The notes beneath the pieces were generated by a model. That model worked only from the letters and a program-made list of their open reading frames with translations, had not been told where the DNA came from and did no database searches. A stretch of 25,901 nucleotides of DNA from Deinococcus radiopugnans ATCC 19172 (GTDB lineage Bacteria; Deinococcota; Deinococci; Deinococcales; Deinococcaceae). Positions within the stretch are counted from its first letter, which is position 1. The number at the start of each line of letters is the position of its first letter. The stretch is from contig NZ_VDMO01000034.1 of the NCBI RefSeq assembly GCF_006335125.1, positions 1 through 25,901 on the forward strand. Reading direction: 5' to 3'. Shown here one piece after another: positions 7,029 through 15,524 of this stretch. The position numbers and the translations under genes are program-made.

Positions 7029-7328
7029 ATGACCCACCGCAGAATCCATTCCGCCGAGTTCAAGCGAGACGCCGTTCAGCTCGCCCGAACGGGCGGCAAC
7101 CTCTCCCACACTGCCCGCGAACTGGGCCTGAATGCCTCACTGCTCCGCAAGTGGCTGACGGCCGAACAGGAACAGGGCGATGCTGCTTTCCCTGGCCAGG
7201 GAAAGCAGCATCTGACCCCAGAGCAACAGGAGATCCGACGGCTCCGCAAAGAAAATGAAATCCTGCGCCAGGAGCGGGAAATTTTAAAAAAAGCCGCAGC
7301 CTTCTTCGCCAGGGAAACCACACGCTGA
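7029..7328 (+). CDS. IS3-family transposase OrfA
   Basis: A 99-residue protein with the IS3 OrfA helix-turn-helix (AEFKRDAVQLARTGGNLSHTARELGLNAS) that binds the terminal repeats. The C-terminal leucine zipper (LRKENEILRQEREILKKAAAFFA) serves oligomerisation and contact with OrfB. AGGAGG lies 7 nt before the ATG. Seven A residues at 7286-7292 within the LKK codons form a slippery A_AAA_AAA_G site for a -1 frameshift into orfB. The gene also holds a 34-bp perfect palindrome. Intact. Confidence 0.93.
   Translation: MTHRRIHSAEFKRDAVQLARTGGNLSHTARELGLNASLLRKWLTAEQEQGDAAFPGQGKQHLTPEQQEIRRLRKENEILRQEREILKKAAAFFARETTR
7179..7212. repeat. Perfect 34-bp palindrome within orfA
   Basis: Two 17-bp arms (7179-7195 and 7196-7212) are exact reverse complements with no spacer. 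The half-site reads GATGCTGCTTTCCCTGG. It encodes the segment GDAAFPGQGKQH of OrfA and would form a strong hairpin in mRNA or single-stranded DNA. Confidence 0.9.
7286..7292 (+). promoter_or_regulatory. Slippery site for OrfAB -1 frameshift
   Basis: The A7 run followed by G is read as AAA AAA in the orfA frame. A -1 slip enters the frame of orfB, which stays open from here (LRYRFITDHRPQYRLDIM...) through to the orfB stop at 8188. This gives the OrfAB fusion transposase typical of IS3. Confidence 0.75.
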
Positions 7329-7375
7329 GATACCGCTTCATCACCGATCACCGTCCGCAGTACCGCCTGGACATA

Positions 7376-8188
7376 ATGTGTCGGGTGCTGGAGGTCTCGG
7401 TGAGCGGGTACCACAGCTGGCGAAGAAGGCCTGTCTCCAACCAACAGCAATGGGATGCGCTGCTCCAGCAGCGCATCCAGGAGATTCACCAGTGCCGCAA
7501 AGGGCGCTACGGAGCCCCGCGCATTCATGCCGAACTGCGCGCGGAAGGTGTGCAGGTTTCCAGGAAGCGCGTCGCTCGCTTGATGCGTGCCGGAGGTCTG
7601 CGGGCCAAAGGAAAACGGCGCTGGGTGCGCACGACAGACAGTGCCCATCCCTTTCCGGTCTGCCCGAATCTTCTGGACCGTGAGTTCAACGTCCAGCAGC
7701 CCAACGCGGTCTGGGCCTCCGATCTCACGTTCGTTCCGACGAGAGAAGGCTGGCTGTACCTGGCGGTGACCCTCGATCTGCATTCACGCGCGGTGGTGGG
7801 CTATGCCATGGACGCCCAGATGCCAGCCACGTTGCCACTTGCTGCCCTCCAGATGGCCGTGCAGCGTCGCTGTCCAGCGCCTGGTCTGCTTCATCACAGC
7901 GATAGAGGAAGTCAATACGCCAGCCGGATGTTTCAGGAAGAATTGGCCCGCCTGCGGGCCAAAGGGAGTATGAGCAGAAAGGGGGATTGCTGGGACAATG
8001 CTGTCGTGGAGAGCTTTTTCAGCTCCCTGAAAAGGGAGCTGTTCGAGGACACCATCTTCGAGAACCGCACCGTTGCCCGGCAGGCCATCTTCGAATACAT
8101 CGAGGTCTTCTACAACCGACAGCGCCGCCACTCCACCCTGGGCTACTTGACGCCTCACGAGTTTGAACGCCAAGCTAAAGCCGCTTAA
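7376..8188 (+). CDS. IS3-family transposase OrfB, DDE catalytic
   Basis: 270 residues are counted from the ATG at 7376, but the frame is open upstream to the orfA slippery site. The natural product is therefore likely the OrfAB fusion, and the annotated start is formal. An HTH_21-type region (KGRYGAPRIHAELRAEG) precedes an rve integrase core. The DDE triad is visible as Asp in ASDLTFVP, Asp in HHSDRGSQYAS and Glu in DNAVVESFFSSLK. The conserved end (YNRQRRHSTLGYLTPHEFE) is complete. The stop falls in the right terminal repeat. The enzyme should be active. Confidence 0.93.
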   Translation: MCRVLEVSVSGYHSWRRRPVSNQQQWDALLQQRIQEIHQCRKGRYGAPRIHAELRAEGVQVSRKRVARLMRAGGLRAKGKRRWVRTTDSAHPFPVCPNLLDREFNVQQPNAVWASDLTFVPTREGWLYLAVTLDLHSRAVVGYAMDAQMPATLPLAALQMAVQRRCPAPGLLHHSDRGSQYASRMFQEELARLRAKGSMSRKGDCWDNAVVESFFSSLKRELFEDTIFENRTVARQAIFEYIEVFYNRQRRHSTLGYLTPHEFERQAKAA

Positions 8189-8212
8189 CCTCAACTACGC
8201 AATAGCGGGGCA
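8183..8212 (-). repeat. IS3 right terminal inverted repeat
   Basis: Ends CGGGGCA; its reverse complement matches 6977-7006 at 22 of 30 positions. It contains the orfB stop. Confidence 0.85.
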
Positions 8213-8927
8213 GCCCCACCTAACGCCTAGCAAGCACCATTTCCTCCCCAGAAATCAGCCAGCAGGCGCCGTATCCCTTGGTCGACTCGTTCTGAAGGTG
8301 GACATCAAGATCTGCTGCGGAGATTACCGGATGGATGTCGTGTTTTAGTCTGAGTTGCTTACCGTCCTTCCCGACGTGCTCCAGACATTACTCACGCCCT
8401 CTGTGGACAACCTCATCCCGTAGCGCAAGGAGGCCACAGCTTTTCTCCATGACTCGGCAGTGGCGCGGGCGAATGGTGCCGCTGTGCTGCGCCGTTCACC
8501 CTCTGGTTTCCTCGTACGTTGGGGAGCGGCCTAACGTCTCTGCAGGGCTTCCATCGGCTCAGACGTATTCAATCAGATGCCAGCGGGCCTCGGTCTCTGT
8601 TTCCAGCAGTCACGTTTTGCAAGTGAAAGGGCCAGCAGCCTGTAGGTGAGTACTAAGATCCGCGGACGCCCACGTTCCAGCTGGAAGAATTTGGTCGACG
8701 ACTCCCCGCCGGGGAGGTAGTGGCCCCTTCCAGGAACACGCTGCATGGCACGGTGCTCTGTCACTTTCTGCGCTGCACAAGTGTCAGCAGCGCACAGCTC
8801 AGCGCGAATTGGAGTACGCCGTGTTAGTGCCGAACAGCACGATGCTGCGGAAAATAGATGAGGTCATCTGCGCAGAGCGGATGACCCGGGCATCCTTGCG
8901 GTGTCGCTAGGCACTCTTCCAACGATA
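8213..8927. other. Gene-poor spacer between the two mobile elements
   Basis: No intact gene is visible in 715 bp. A plus-strand stretch around 8400-8530 reads protein-like (RKEATAFLHDSAVARANGAA), but stop codons bound it and it has no start, so it is at best a gene relic. The stretch is probably decayed sequence left between two insertions. Confidence 0.4.
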
Positions 8928-8972
8928 GGGCTTAACCTAGCGAAGGCCAAAATTTTGTCCAACTCGCATGAG
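8928..8972 (+). repeat. Tn3 left terminal inverted repeat
   Basis: Begins GGGCTTAACC. It lies just beyond the 3' end of tnpA and matches the other end at 37 of 45 positions. Confidence 0.88.
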
Positions 8973-8976
8973 CAAT

Positions 8977-11922
8977 TTATGAGTTCAGCGGCAGCCGCTC
9001 GTGCATATCTAGCGTGAAGGTGCCGTAGGGGTTGATGTGCTGCCATTTCAGCGGCGTCAAGGCCCGCAGGTCCACCGGCGTGAGTCGGCCCTGCCACTCC
9101 GGTTCTAACAGCACCTGCTGCATCATCAGCGTGTTGACGTAGACCAGGCTGACTTGAAGCAGATGCAGGCCCAGCATCTGGATTTCCTGTTCCAGGGTGT
9201 GGTTGGTGGTGAACTCGCCGCCCTTGCCGTACAGGATGAAATCGTTGGCGCTGTTCCAGGACTCGATCACCTGCAAGCCCTCGTGAATCTCGCGGCGCAG
9301 ACTCTCCTGTCGCAGATAGTCGCACAGGAAAGCGGTTTTCACCGCTTTCCCCAGTTCGGCCAGCGCGCGGTACGTCGGGTGCTGCACGTTCTGGCGGGTG
9401 AAACGCCGCAGGATGCTCTCGGCGTCCGCCGTTCCCAGCCGCAGGGCGGTGGCGAGCTTGATCATCTCGTCGTACTGCTGCTCGATCAACTCCCACTGGA
9501 TCGGGCGGGTCAGGAGCGCTTGCAGATTGGCGTACTGTTCCGGCTCACCCCTGTTCGGGCGGTACAGCTTCTGACGCTTGATGTTCTTGAGGCGTGGCAG
9601 GAGCTGGAAGCCGAGCAGGTGGCAAAACGCGAAGCCCACCTCGCTCTGACCGTGGGTATCGACGTAATTCTTCTCCACCTCCATCTCGGTGTCGTGCCGC
9701 AGCACGCCCTCGATCATGGCGGCCACCTCGCTGCTGGAGCAGCTCCCCAACTGGCTGTAGATGCAGACCGAATGCTGCTCAACGTGCCAGTACACCATCA
9801 CGCCGGGGCCGCCGTAGCGGGCGTGCCACTCGGTCATCAGGTTCTGGTCCCAGGCCCCGAACCGCTTGCTGTCCGAGGCGCAGGCGGTGGTGGCCTCGCC
9901 CCACAGAGCCGGGTCCCTGGCCTGAAAGATGGCGTTGCACACGCGGCTGATCGCGTCCCGGAGCTGCTCTTTGTGGACGTAACGGCGGCGGATGTACTGG
10001 AGGTCAGCGAAGCTGTCCTCCCCGCCGCCGCTGCACATTCGCTTCAAACCCGCGTTGGTGCCGATGCCGTGCAGGCACAGCAGCAAGCGGCGCTGGACCA
10101 CCTCGCGGCCCAGCACTTCACGGGCGGCCACCGAGTGGAAGGCGTCGGTGAACCCGGTGCGGAGTTCGGTTTCTTTCAACACGTCCAGCAGGTTGGTCAT
10201 CGGCCAGCGCTGCACCAGCGCCGCCGCCAGCCGGGTGATGTTCTGCGGTTCGGGCAGGGCGCTCAGCGGCGAGATCGACAGCCGCCCCTTGCCCTTCTTC
10301 GAGGTGATCAGCCTGACGCTTGCACTGCTGGGCAGTTCTGTGTTCAGCGCTTCCAGGGCGTGTTCCATGCGGGTGCGGAGGTGATGGGTAAAGGTCTGGG
10401 CCTCCCCCGGCTGGGCCAGGGCCGAGTAGTACTCGGCCCGTTTCTGCTCGAAGTCGCCGGGCAGGTCATCGTCGGGGTTGCGGAAGCGCCCGGCCCCCTC
10501 GATCCAGACCTCCTTGCAGCGGATCTTGTCGCGCAGCGTGGTTAGCACGCACATCTCGTAGGTGACGCGGTTGACCCTGCGGCCCTCGGCATCATCCAGC
10601 ACCAGGGCCTGCCAGTCGTCCTTCACGACGCCGCCCAGGGGAACGGTTTCGCCCAGGGGAAAGGTGCCGATCCGGCGATCCCGGTACTTCGCCAGCAGCT
10701 CCAGCGCCCGCATGATGGGGCGGTGGCGCTCGTTGTTGCAGCGGAAGCTGAGCGCGTCCAGCAGCAGCGACACCGCCCGGCGGTAGTGGTGGCCGTAGGA
10801 GTTGCGCGTGACCAGGCGCACCTGGCGGTCATAGCTGCCCTCCGCCTCCATCTCGCGGATCAGATCGTCGAGAACAGGTTCCGGCACCACCGGGTAGATC
10901 ACTTCGCGCACCGCGCCCTCCGGCTGGGCGCGGGCGGCCTTCGCCAGCTTGAAGAGCAACGCACTCTTGCCCCGCACCCGCCGGAGTTGCCGCAGCAACT
11001 CCGCCTCCACCTTGCTCTCGGCGTGGGTGCCGATGTGGTGGGCCACCCGGATCAGCAGCTCCACCAGGTCATCGGTCACCTCGGTCTGCCGCTGCCAGCA
11101 CAGCGCGGCCAGCAGCACATGGCGCAACGGCGCAGGATGGCGGCGCAGTTCACGCGGCGGTTCGCTGGCCGCCCGGCGACGGTACTGCCCGATGACCCGG
11201 GGCGGAACGCTTATGAAGACCTCGGCGGACAGGCCCAGGGCGCGGAGTTCGGCCAGCTTGGCGAGTTCCTCAAGAACCGTGTCCACCTTGACCCGTCCGG
11301 CGGTGTCCTTGAGGGTTGCCAGCGTGGAGCGGACCACCAGCAGCGGTTGCAGATCCTCTGCCGCCGCATCGGTGCTGATCAGGGCGTCCAGGGCCTGGCA
11401 GGACTGCGCGCTGATCCGATGCTGGACGCTTTGTAGCCAGCGGGCCTCCTGTTCGTTGACGGCGGCGCGCAGACACCGTGCCAACCGTTCCGCCGGGGGC
11501 GGAACGAGGCGCTGTCCCCGGAGAAAGGCCAGGCCCTGCTGTTTCAACCCTTCCGAGTCGGGGTTGAGATCGGCCACCAGGGGAGCGAGGTGCGCGATCA
11601 GTTCCAACTCGTCGGCAGCCCGGAAAGCCCGGAACCCGCAGAATCCAGCGACTTCCTCGCGGTGTCGCCGTGCGGTGCGGGAAGTCCAGTCCACCTCGCT
11701 CCAGATCGCCGGGTCCACCGCGAGCTGCCGGGCCAGCAGATCAACGATCACGCCGGGAACCGCCTGTGGACGTGCTGGGAACTGACCCTGAAGCTGGAAG
11801 AGCTTGAGGAGCGCCGCCAGACTCAGCAAGGCGACGTCGCTCTTGAAGCCCAAAAAATCCCGTTCCAAACGGGTCAGGGTGAAGTGTCCGGCCAGCTCTT
11901 CGGGAGACCAGTCGTGTTTCAC
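8977..11922 (-). CDS. tnpA: Tn3-family transposase TnpA
   Basis: At 981 residues this is the full size for the family. It cuts and joins the transposon ends in replicative transposition. The N-terminal DUF4158-type end-binding region starts [16 protein letters not shown]. The C-terminal third holds the DDE core: Asp in [13 protein letters not shown], Asp in [10 protein letters not shown] and Glu in [10 protein letters not shown]. The gene starts with GTG 7 nt after the tnpR stop, so the two are co-transcribed. No frameshift or truncation is seen, so the element may be active. Confidence 0.95.
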   Translation of the reverse strand: MKHDWSPEELAGHFTLTRLERDFLGFKSDVALLSLAALLKLFQLQGQFPARPQAVPGVIVDLLARQLAVDPAIWSEVDWTSRTARRHREEVAGFCGFRAFRAADELELIAHLAPLVADLNPDSEGLKQQGLAFLRGQRLVPPPAERLARCLRAAVNEQEARWLQSVQHRISAQSCQALDALISTDAAAEDLQPLLVVRSTLATLKDTAGRVKVDTVLEELAKLAELRALGLSAEVFISVPPRVIGQYRRRAASEPPRELRRHPAPLRHVLLAALCWQRQTEVTDDLVELLIRVAHHIGTHAESKVEAELLRQLRRVRGKSALLFKLAKAARAQPEGAVREVIYPVVPEPVLDDLIREMEAEGSYDRQVRLVTRNSYGHHYRRAVSLLLDALSFRCNNERHRPIMRALELLAKYRDRRIGTFPLGETVPLGGVVKDDWQALVLDDAEGRRVNRVTYEMCVLTTLRDKIRCKEVWIEGAGRFRNPDDDLPGDFEQKRAEYYSALAQPGEAQTFTHHLRTRMEHALEALNTELPSSASVRLITSKKGKGRLSISPLSALPEPQNITRLAAALVQRWPMTNLLDVLKETELRTGFTDAFHSVAAREVLGREVVQRRLLLCLHGIGTNAGLKRMCSGGGEDSFADLQYIRRRYVHKEQLRDAISRVCNAIFQARDPALWGEATTACASDSKRFGAWDQNLMTEWHARYGGPGVMVYWHVEQHSVCIYSQLGSCSSSEVAAMIEGVLRHDTEMEVEKNYVDTHGQSEVGFAFCHLLGFQLLPRLKNIKRQKLYRPNRGEPEQYANLQALLTRPIQWELIEQQYDEMIKLATALRLGTADAESILRRFTRQNVQHPTYRALAELGKAVKTAFLCDYLRQESLRREIHEGLQVIESWNSANDFILYGKGGEFTTNHTLEQEIQMLGLHLLQVSLVYVNTLMMQQVLLEPEWQGRLTPVDLRALTPLKWQHINPYGTFTLDMHERLPLNS

Positions 11923-11929
11923 GCTTCAG

Positions 11930-12481
11930 CTAACGCTGGAGCAGCCGGGTGATGGTACTGGGATGAACCCCGAACAGACGGGCGCACTGCGCCGCCGTGC
12001 GCTGCCCGGACTGCACCGACTCACGGATGTCCTGCTCCTGGTGAGGCAGCAGCTTGCGCTTGCGGCCCCCGACGCGGCCTTCTAACCGGGCCTGTTCCAG
12101 TCCCGCATTAGTCCGCTCGCGGATCATGGCCCGCTCGAATTCGGCAAAGGCCCCCACCATCTGCATCATCATCCGGCCCGCAGGGGTGGTGGTGTCGATG
12201 GCCTCGGTCAGGCTACGAAACCCCACGCCCCGCTCGCCCAGCAACTCCATCAGGTGTAACACGTCCTTGAGACTGCGGCTCAGGCGGTCCAGCTTCCAGA
12301 CGATGACGGTATCCCCGGCACGGAGCTGGTCCAGCATCTTGTGCAACTCAGGGCGGTCCCAGCGGCCACCGGAAGCGTGTTCGGTGAACACGCGCTCTGA
12401 TCCGGCTGTTTCCAGTGCCCGGAGTTGGGCGGCGGTGTCCTGTTCGTGCTGCTTGCTGACGCGGGCATATCCGACTTGCAT
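11930..12481 (-). CDS. tnpR: Serine recombinase / Tn3 resolvase
   Basis: A 183-residue resolvase/invertase that resolves cointegrates formed by TnpA. The N-terminal catalytic domain has nucleophile Ser9 in YARVSK and the Arg-rich signature KLDRLSRS, then the GAFAEFERAMIRERT helix. The C-terminal HTH reads TAAQCARLFGVHPSTITRLL. A TGGAGG ribosome site lies 4 nt before the ATG. The gene is upstream of tnpA with its recombination site between it and the transposon end. Confidence 0.95.
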   Translation of the reverse strand: MQVGYARVSKQHEQDTAAQLRALETAGSERVFTEHASGGRWDRPELHKMLDQLRAGDTVIVWKLDRLSRSLKDVLHLMELLGERGVGFRSLTEAIDTTTPAGRMMMQMVGAFAEFERAMIRERTNAGLEQARLEGRVGGRKRKLLPHQEQDIRESVQSGQRTAAQCARLFGVHPSTITRLLQR

Positions 12482-12631
12482 GGGGCCTCCAGAATTGCAA
12501 AAACGTGTTGCCAGTATAAATCATTGTGCAACAGAGTTTCGCAAGGCTGCAAGACCCAATTCATCACCTCAGCAGAACCATTGCGTTATCGGCCGTTATC
12601 GCACGCCTTCAAACTTCAGGGCCGGAAGTCC
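12482..12631. promoter_or_regulatory. Probable res site and tnp promoter region
   Basis: The interval between tnpR and the right end is where Tn3 elements keep res. At 12506-12533 an imperfect dyad, TGTTGC...GCAACA, spans exactly 28 bp with an AT-rich centre. That is the size of the crossover subsite I of res. Subsites II and III were not resolved by eye. Confidence 0.5.
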
Positions 12632-12676
12632 CTCATGTGAGTTGGCCAAAATCTTGGTTTTCGCTGGATTATGCCC
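12632..12676 (-). repeat. Tn3 right terminal inverted repeat
   Basis: Its reverse complement begins GGGCATAATC and matches 8928-8972 at 37 of 45 positions. Confidence 0.88.
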
Positions 12677-12792
12677 TTCAGTTACTAAGCAATAGGTCTT
12701 CAAAAAACGGTAAACTCCTGTACAAGCATGGCTATTCACTCCGCTATGCAAAGCGCAACTCCTGAGGAAAGGCAATACCCACACTGGGGGGG

Positions 12793-12835
12793 GAGGTCAT
12801 TCTGGGATGACCTCTATAAGCCCAGTTGTTAAGAT
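12793..12835 (+). promoter_or_regulatory. Promoter and operator-like repeat of the AAA-TerD operon
   Basis: An inverted repeat, GAGGTCAT at 12793-12800 and ATGACCTC at 12807-12814 (6-nt centre), overlaps a TGAC-containing -35 (ATGACC, 12807-12812). A 17-nt spacer leads to a TAAGAT -10 at 12830-12835. The ATG follows 8 nt later, so the transcript would be leaderless. A regulator binding the repeat would act on the -35. Confidence 0.55.
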
Positions 12836-12843
12836 CTGGAGCT

Positions 12844-14250
12844 ATGAATCCCCTGATCGAACGCGCTCAACAGACGTCGCGAAGAATCGAGGCTTATCTT
12901 CAAGAAATTGAAGACGCTGATGTTTGGACACTCAGAGAACAGGAAAGAACTTTGCCCTCCGAGTCGTATATCTACATATTGAGCTTAATGGGTCACCTTA
13001 TCTATTCAGATGGACTGGTGCATAAACAGGAGATAGAACTAGCCAAGCAGTACTTTTCTAGCAATGCCGAGAGAACCATTGAGGAACGCCTGCGTGTCCT
13101 TTCCAGCAAGAATCACTCAAAATCTACTGCCTTGCCTAATTTTTTGAAAGCTGCCGTTTATTTTGATGCGGTCAAGAATACCAGATACACCGATGCAATT
13201 ATCGGACTTATCGAGAAGTTTGGCAATATTGTTATTGCAGTAGACGGTAATAAATTAGAAGTGGAAATACGTGTTCTAGGTGAAATAATCTCAAACCTCA
13301 TTGATCTGGCCGTCGAATGCCGTGAAGCCACAAGGCAGGCTCTGAAAAAGGGAACAAGCAAAGAGATTGGAAGAGCGAAGAAGGAGGAAGAGAAAGAGCC
13401 GTCATTGGATGATCTGCTGACAGAACTGCGTTCTATGATTGGATTGCAACGTGTAAAGCAGGAGGTCGTGGCTGCCACCAATCTGGTGCGCGTGCGTCAG
13501 CTCCGTGAGGAGATGGGACTTCCTGCTATGCCCGTAAGTCTCCACATGGTCTTTACGGGGAACCCTGGGACTGGGAAAACGACTGTTGCACGCCTACTTG
13601 CCCAAATATACCGTGAGATTGGCCTGTTGGAAGAGGGCCACCTTGTAGAAGTTGACCGCAGTGGTCTCATTGCTGATTATCTGGGTCAAACCGCCGGTAA
13701 AGTTCAGGCGGCTGTTCAGTCGGCACGGGGCGGCATCCTGTTCATTGATGAGGCTTACGCTCTCAAAACAGATGCTCGCGATTCTTATGGTCAGGAAGCC
13801 ATCAACACCCTGCTCAAGGCCATGGAGGATCACCGAGACGACTTGATCATTATCGTGGCGGGATACACCGCACCAATCAATGAATTTCTGGAAACAAATC
13901 CAGGACTCCGGTCCAGATTCAACCGGTTTGTTCATTTCGATGATTACGATGGCGAGGAATTGTTGAACATATTTACATATCTGTGTGATAAGCACGGTTA
14001 CAGTTCCACGCAGATCGCCAAGCATCAGCTGAAGAATCACTTCTCGACGCTCTATGAAGGCAGAGGGGAAAATTTCGGGAACGCCCGTGATGTACGCAAT
14101 GTTTTTGAGACGATCTTGAAGCATCAGGCCGAGCGCGTGGTGGCCATCCACAAACCTACGGCAGATGATCTATCTTTTATTGATCTGGCTGATATCGCCT
14201 GGCTGTTCGAACGTCCGAATGCTGAACCGGTTAAAGCTGGACGCGCATGA
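12844..14250 (+). CDS. TerB-like / CbxX-type AAA+ ATPase
   Basis: A 468-residue protein. Residues about 30-150 resemble a TerB-type helical domain (LSLMGHLIYSDGLVHKQEIELAKQYF). Residues about 190-450 are an AAA+ module of the CbxX/CfxQ/SpoVK kind, with Walker A GNPGTGKTT at 239-247, Walker B LFIDEA at about 299-304, and a sensor/arginine region at NPGLRSRFNRF. The linker is charged (KKEEEKEPS). CbxX-type ATPases remodel partner protein complexes; the partner here is likely the TerD protein, whose start overlaps this stop. The start at 12844 fits the -10 position; an in-frame TTG at 12826 would lie on the promoter. The first half is more AT-rich than its neighbours, suggesting transfer. Substrate unknown. 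Confidence 0.87.
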   Translation: MNPLIERAQQTSRRIEAYLQEIEDADVWTLREQERTLPSESYIYILSLMGHLIYSDGLVHKQEIELAKQYFSSNAERTIEERLRVLSSKNHSKSTALPNFLKAAVYFDAVKNTRYTDAIIGLIEKFGNIVIAVDGNKLEVEIRVLGEIISNLIDLAVECREATRQALKKGTSKEIGRAKKEEEKEPSLDDLLTELRSMIGLQRVKQEVVAATNLVRVRQLREEMGLPAMPVSLHMVFTGNPGTGKTTVARLLAQIYREIGLLEEGHLVEVDRSGLIADYLGQTAGKVQAAVQSARGGILFIDEAYALKTDARDSYGQEAINTLLKAMEDHRDDLIIIVAGYTAPINEFLETNPGLRSRFNRFVHFDDYDGEELLNIFTYLCDKHGYSSTQIAKHQLKNHFSTLYEGRGENFGNARDVRNVFETILKHQAERVVAIHKPTADDLSFIDLADIAWLFERPNAEPVKAGRA

Positions 14251-14816
14251 ATGGTTCGATGACGCCTGGCGCGAATGTCCCCTTAACGGCGGAGCGCCCC
14301 GGTCTGAGTCTGGTGAGGATAGGTCTGGGCTGGAATTTTCCTGAAGGCACTGTACCGTTCGATCTAGATGCCAGCGCTCTGCTAGTACAGCCCAACGGAA
14401 AACTGCGCGGCGACGATGACCTGGTGTTCTACAACAACCCGAGTGATCCAGCGCTGAGCGTGCATTACGGCGGCGACAACACAGACGGTGCAGGTGAAGG
14501 GGACGATGAACGCTTGACCGTTCGGCTGGACCGGGTCCCCGCCGAGATTTCCAAGGTGGTGATTTGCGCGACCATCCATGACGCTGAGGACAAGCATTTT
14601 GGCCTGGTGGACGGGGCGTATATCCGGCTGCAGAACTTGGAAGACGGAGAAGAACTGGCCCGCTTCGAGTTGCAGCGGGACTTCAACGAGGTCACCGCCA
14701 TGCTGTTCGGCGAACTGTATCGCCACAACGGTGCCTGGAAGTTCCGCGCCCTGGGCATGGGATTCAAGGGCGGCCTGGAAGCGGTGGTGACGAACTTCGG
14801 CGTTCAAGTGTCCTGA
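14247..14816 (+). CDS. terD: TerD-domain calcium-binding stress protein
   Basis: A 189-residue TerD/CABP-type protein of the tellurite-resistance and general stress families. Typical features are visible: SLVRIGLGWN at the start, the acidic loop FDLDASALLV, DDLVFYNN, VHYGGDNTDG, then GEGDDERLTVRLDRVP. The family binds calcium through these acidic loops. The ATG lies inside the stop of the upstream ATPase gene (ATGA overlap), so the two are translationally coupled and probably act together, as in ter loci where TerB, TerD and ATPases form a membrane-linked stress or anti-phage complex. No TerC-type membrane protein is present here. Confidence 0.92.
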   Translation: MNGSMTPGANVPLTAERPGLSLVRIGLGWNFPEGTVPFDLDASALLVQPNGKLRGDDDLVFYNNPSDPALSVHYGGDNTDGAGEGDDERLTVRLDRVPAEISKVVICATIHDAEDKHFGLVDGAYIRLQNLEDGEELARFELQRDFNEVTAMLFGELYRHNGAWKFRALGMGFKGGLEAVVTNFGVQVS

Positions 14817-14835
14817 TAGGCGAGGGAGCCAGTGG

Positions 14836-15150
14836 GTGAAACGGCGCAAGACCCACCGGAAAATACGGGACAAGACGGCGGGCAAGGTCCGCTTGCTGCA
14901 CCGTGTGCTGGCCGAGCAAATGCTGGCCCGCCCCTGAAAGATGGCGAGATCGTTCACCACCGTGACGGCGACAGCACCAACAATGACCCCGGCAATCTTC
15001 TGGTGCTGCCGAGCCAGCGGTATCACGCCCACACCGAATATCACCTAGGCTGCGCCCGGAAAGGCATGTCCAGCCTATTCGCCGAGTTATTCCAAGCCGT
15101 CACGGAGGATGGTCGCGGCACGCTGTTCGAGAGGGTGATTCCCCCGGCCG
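14836..15150 (+). pseudogene. HNH endonuclease gene, frameshifted and truncated
   Basis: GAGGGAG lies 7 nt before a GTG at 14836. From there the frame gives a basic start (KRRKTHRKIRDK, then VRLLHRVLAEQMLARP) and meets a TGA at 14935. One base back, in the other frame, the protein continues without a break as LKDGEIVHHRDGDSTNNDPGNLLVLPSQRYHAHTE, a textbook HNH core. A lost C in the CCCC run at 14931-14934, or a -1 slip, explains both. Homology-like composition ends near 15150, where sequence belonging to an opposite-strand gene begins; the second frame runs on to a stop at 15227. It is third after AAA-TerD. Sequencing error in the C run is the main alternative. Confidence 0.7.
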
Positions 15151-15363
15151 GAGCGGGCCATTGTTCACCGCAAACAGGCCAGGACGGCGCAGGAAGCTGT
15201 GTTCTGCTCCAGGAACGCCCTCGCTGAAGCCAAGGGCCAGCCAGTCGGCCTTGTAACCATCGGCATTCTGAATAAGCTCGCGGAATACCAGAGGGTAGTT
15301 GACCCCATGGGCGAAAACGCGCCGTAGTGTCACGATGGTCGGCTCCCCGCGAAGCTTACCCAT
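15140..15363 (-). pseudogene. 5' fragment of a sacsin-like GHKL ATPase
   Basis: From an ATG at 15363 with GGAGG 5 nt upstream, the protein reads MGKLRGEPTIVTLRRVFAHG, then VFRELIQNADGYKADWL, then RRPGLFAVNNGPL. FRELIQNAD and the AVNNG box are the N-box and G1-type motifs of the sacsin/Hsp90-like ATP-binding fold. The family is normally many hundreds of residues long, so only the first 70 or so remain. The gene stops resembling its family near 15150, exactly where the HNH gene on the other strand also breaks off. Large sacsin-like ATPases occur in bacterial defence-type loci, but this remnant cannot be functional. Confidence 0.65.
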
Positions 15364-15524
15364 CAACCCCTCCACGATTGACGATGCCACCCTTCTTCAT
15401 CACACGTTCTCTATAAAGAGACGACGGCTCGTCTGACCGGCAGGAGACCGAAGAGGTTCTCCGACAGACAGGCGCATTTTTGGCCCGTCCGACAGGAAGT
15501 TATGGAAGCATAGAGGTCATGACC

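Larger units (their letters stand above)
6977..8212 (+). mobile_element. IS3-family insertion sequence, complete
   Basis: The element is 1236 bp with terminal inverted repeats at 6977-7006 and 8183-8212, matching at 22 of 30 positions and ending TG...CA. It carries orfA and orfB in overlapping-frame IS3 style, with the orfB stop inside the right repeat as usual. No 3-5 bp target duplication is visible (GAGGG before, GCCCC after), so the flanks may have rearranged since insertion. Confidence 0.9.
8928..12676 (-). mobile_element. Tn3-family transposon with tnpA and tnpR only
   Basis: The element is about 3.75 kb with 45-bp terminal inverted repeats (8928-8972 and 12632-12676) that match at 37 of 45 positions and begin GGGC. 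It encodes a full-length transposase and a serine resolvase in one minus-strand operon and carries no passenger gene. The 5-bp flanks differ (CGATA before, TTCAG after), so the expected 5-bp target duplication is not seen. Confidence 0.9.

Noticed and set aside
9154..10545. Long plus-strand open frame of 463 codons
   Set aside because: It is the antisense shadow of tnpA, whose protein is clearly a Tn3 transposase; GC-rich third positions keep the opposite strand open.
12826..12843. TTG start for the AAA+ gene
   Set aside because: It would put the start codon upstream of the -10 box; the ATG at 12844 fits the promoter better.
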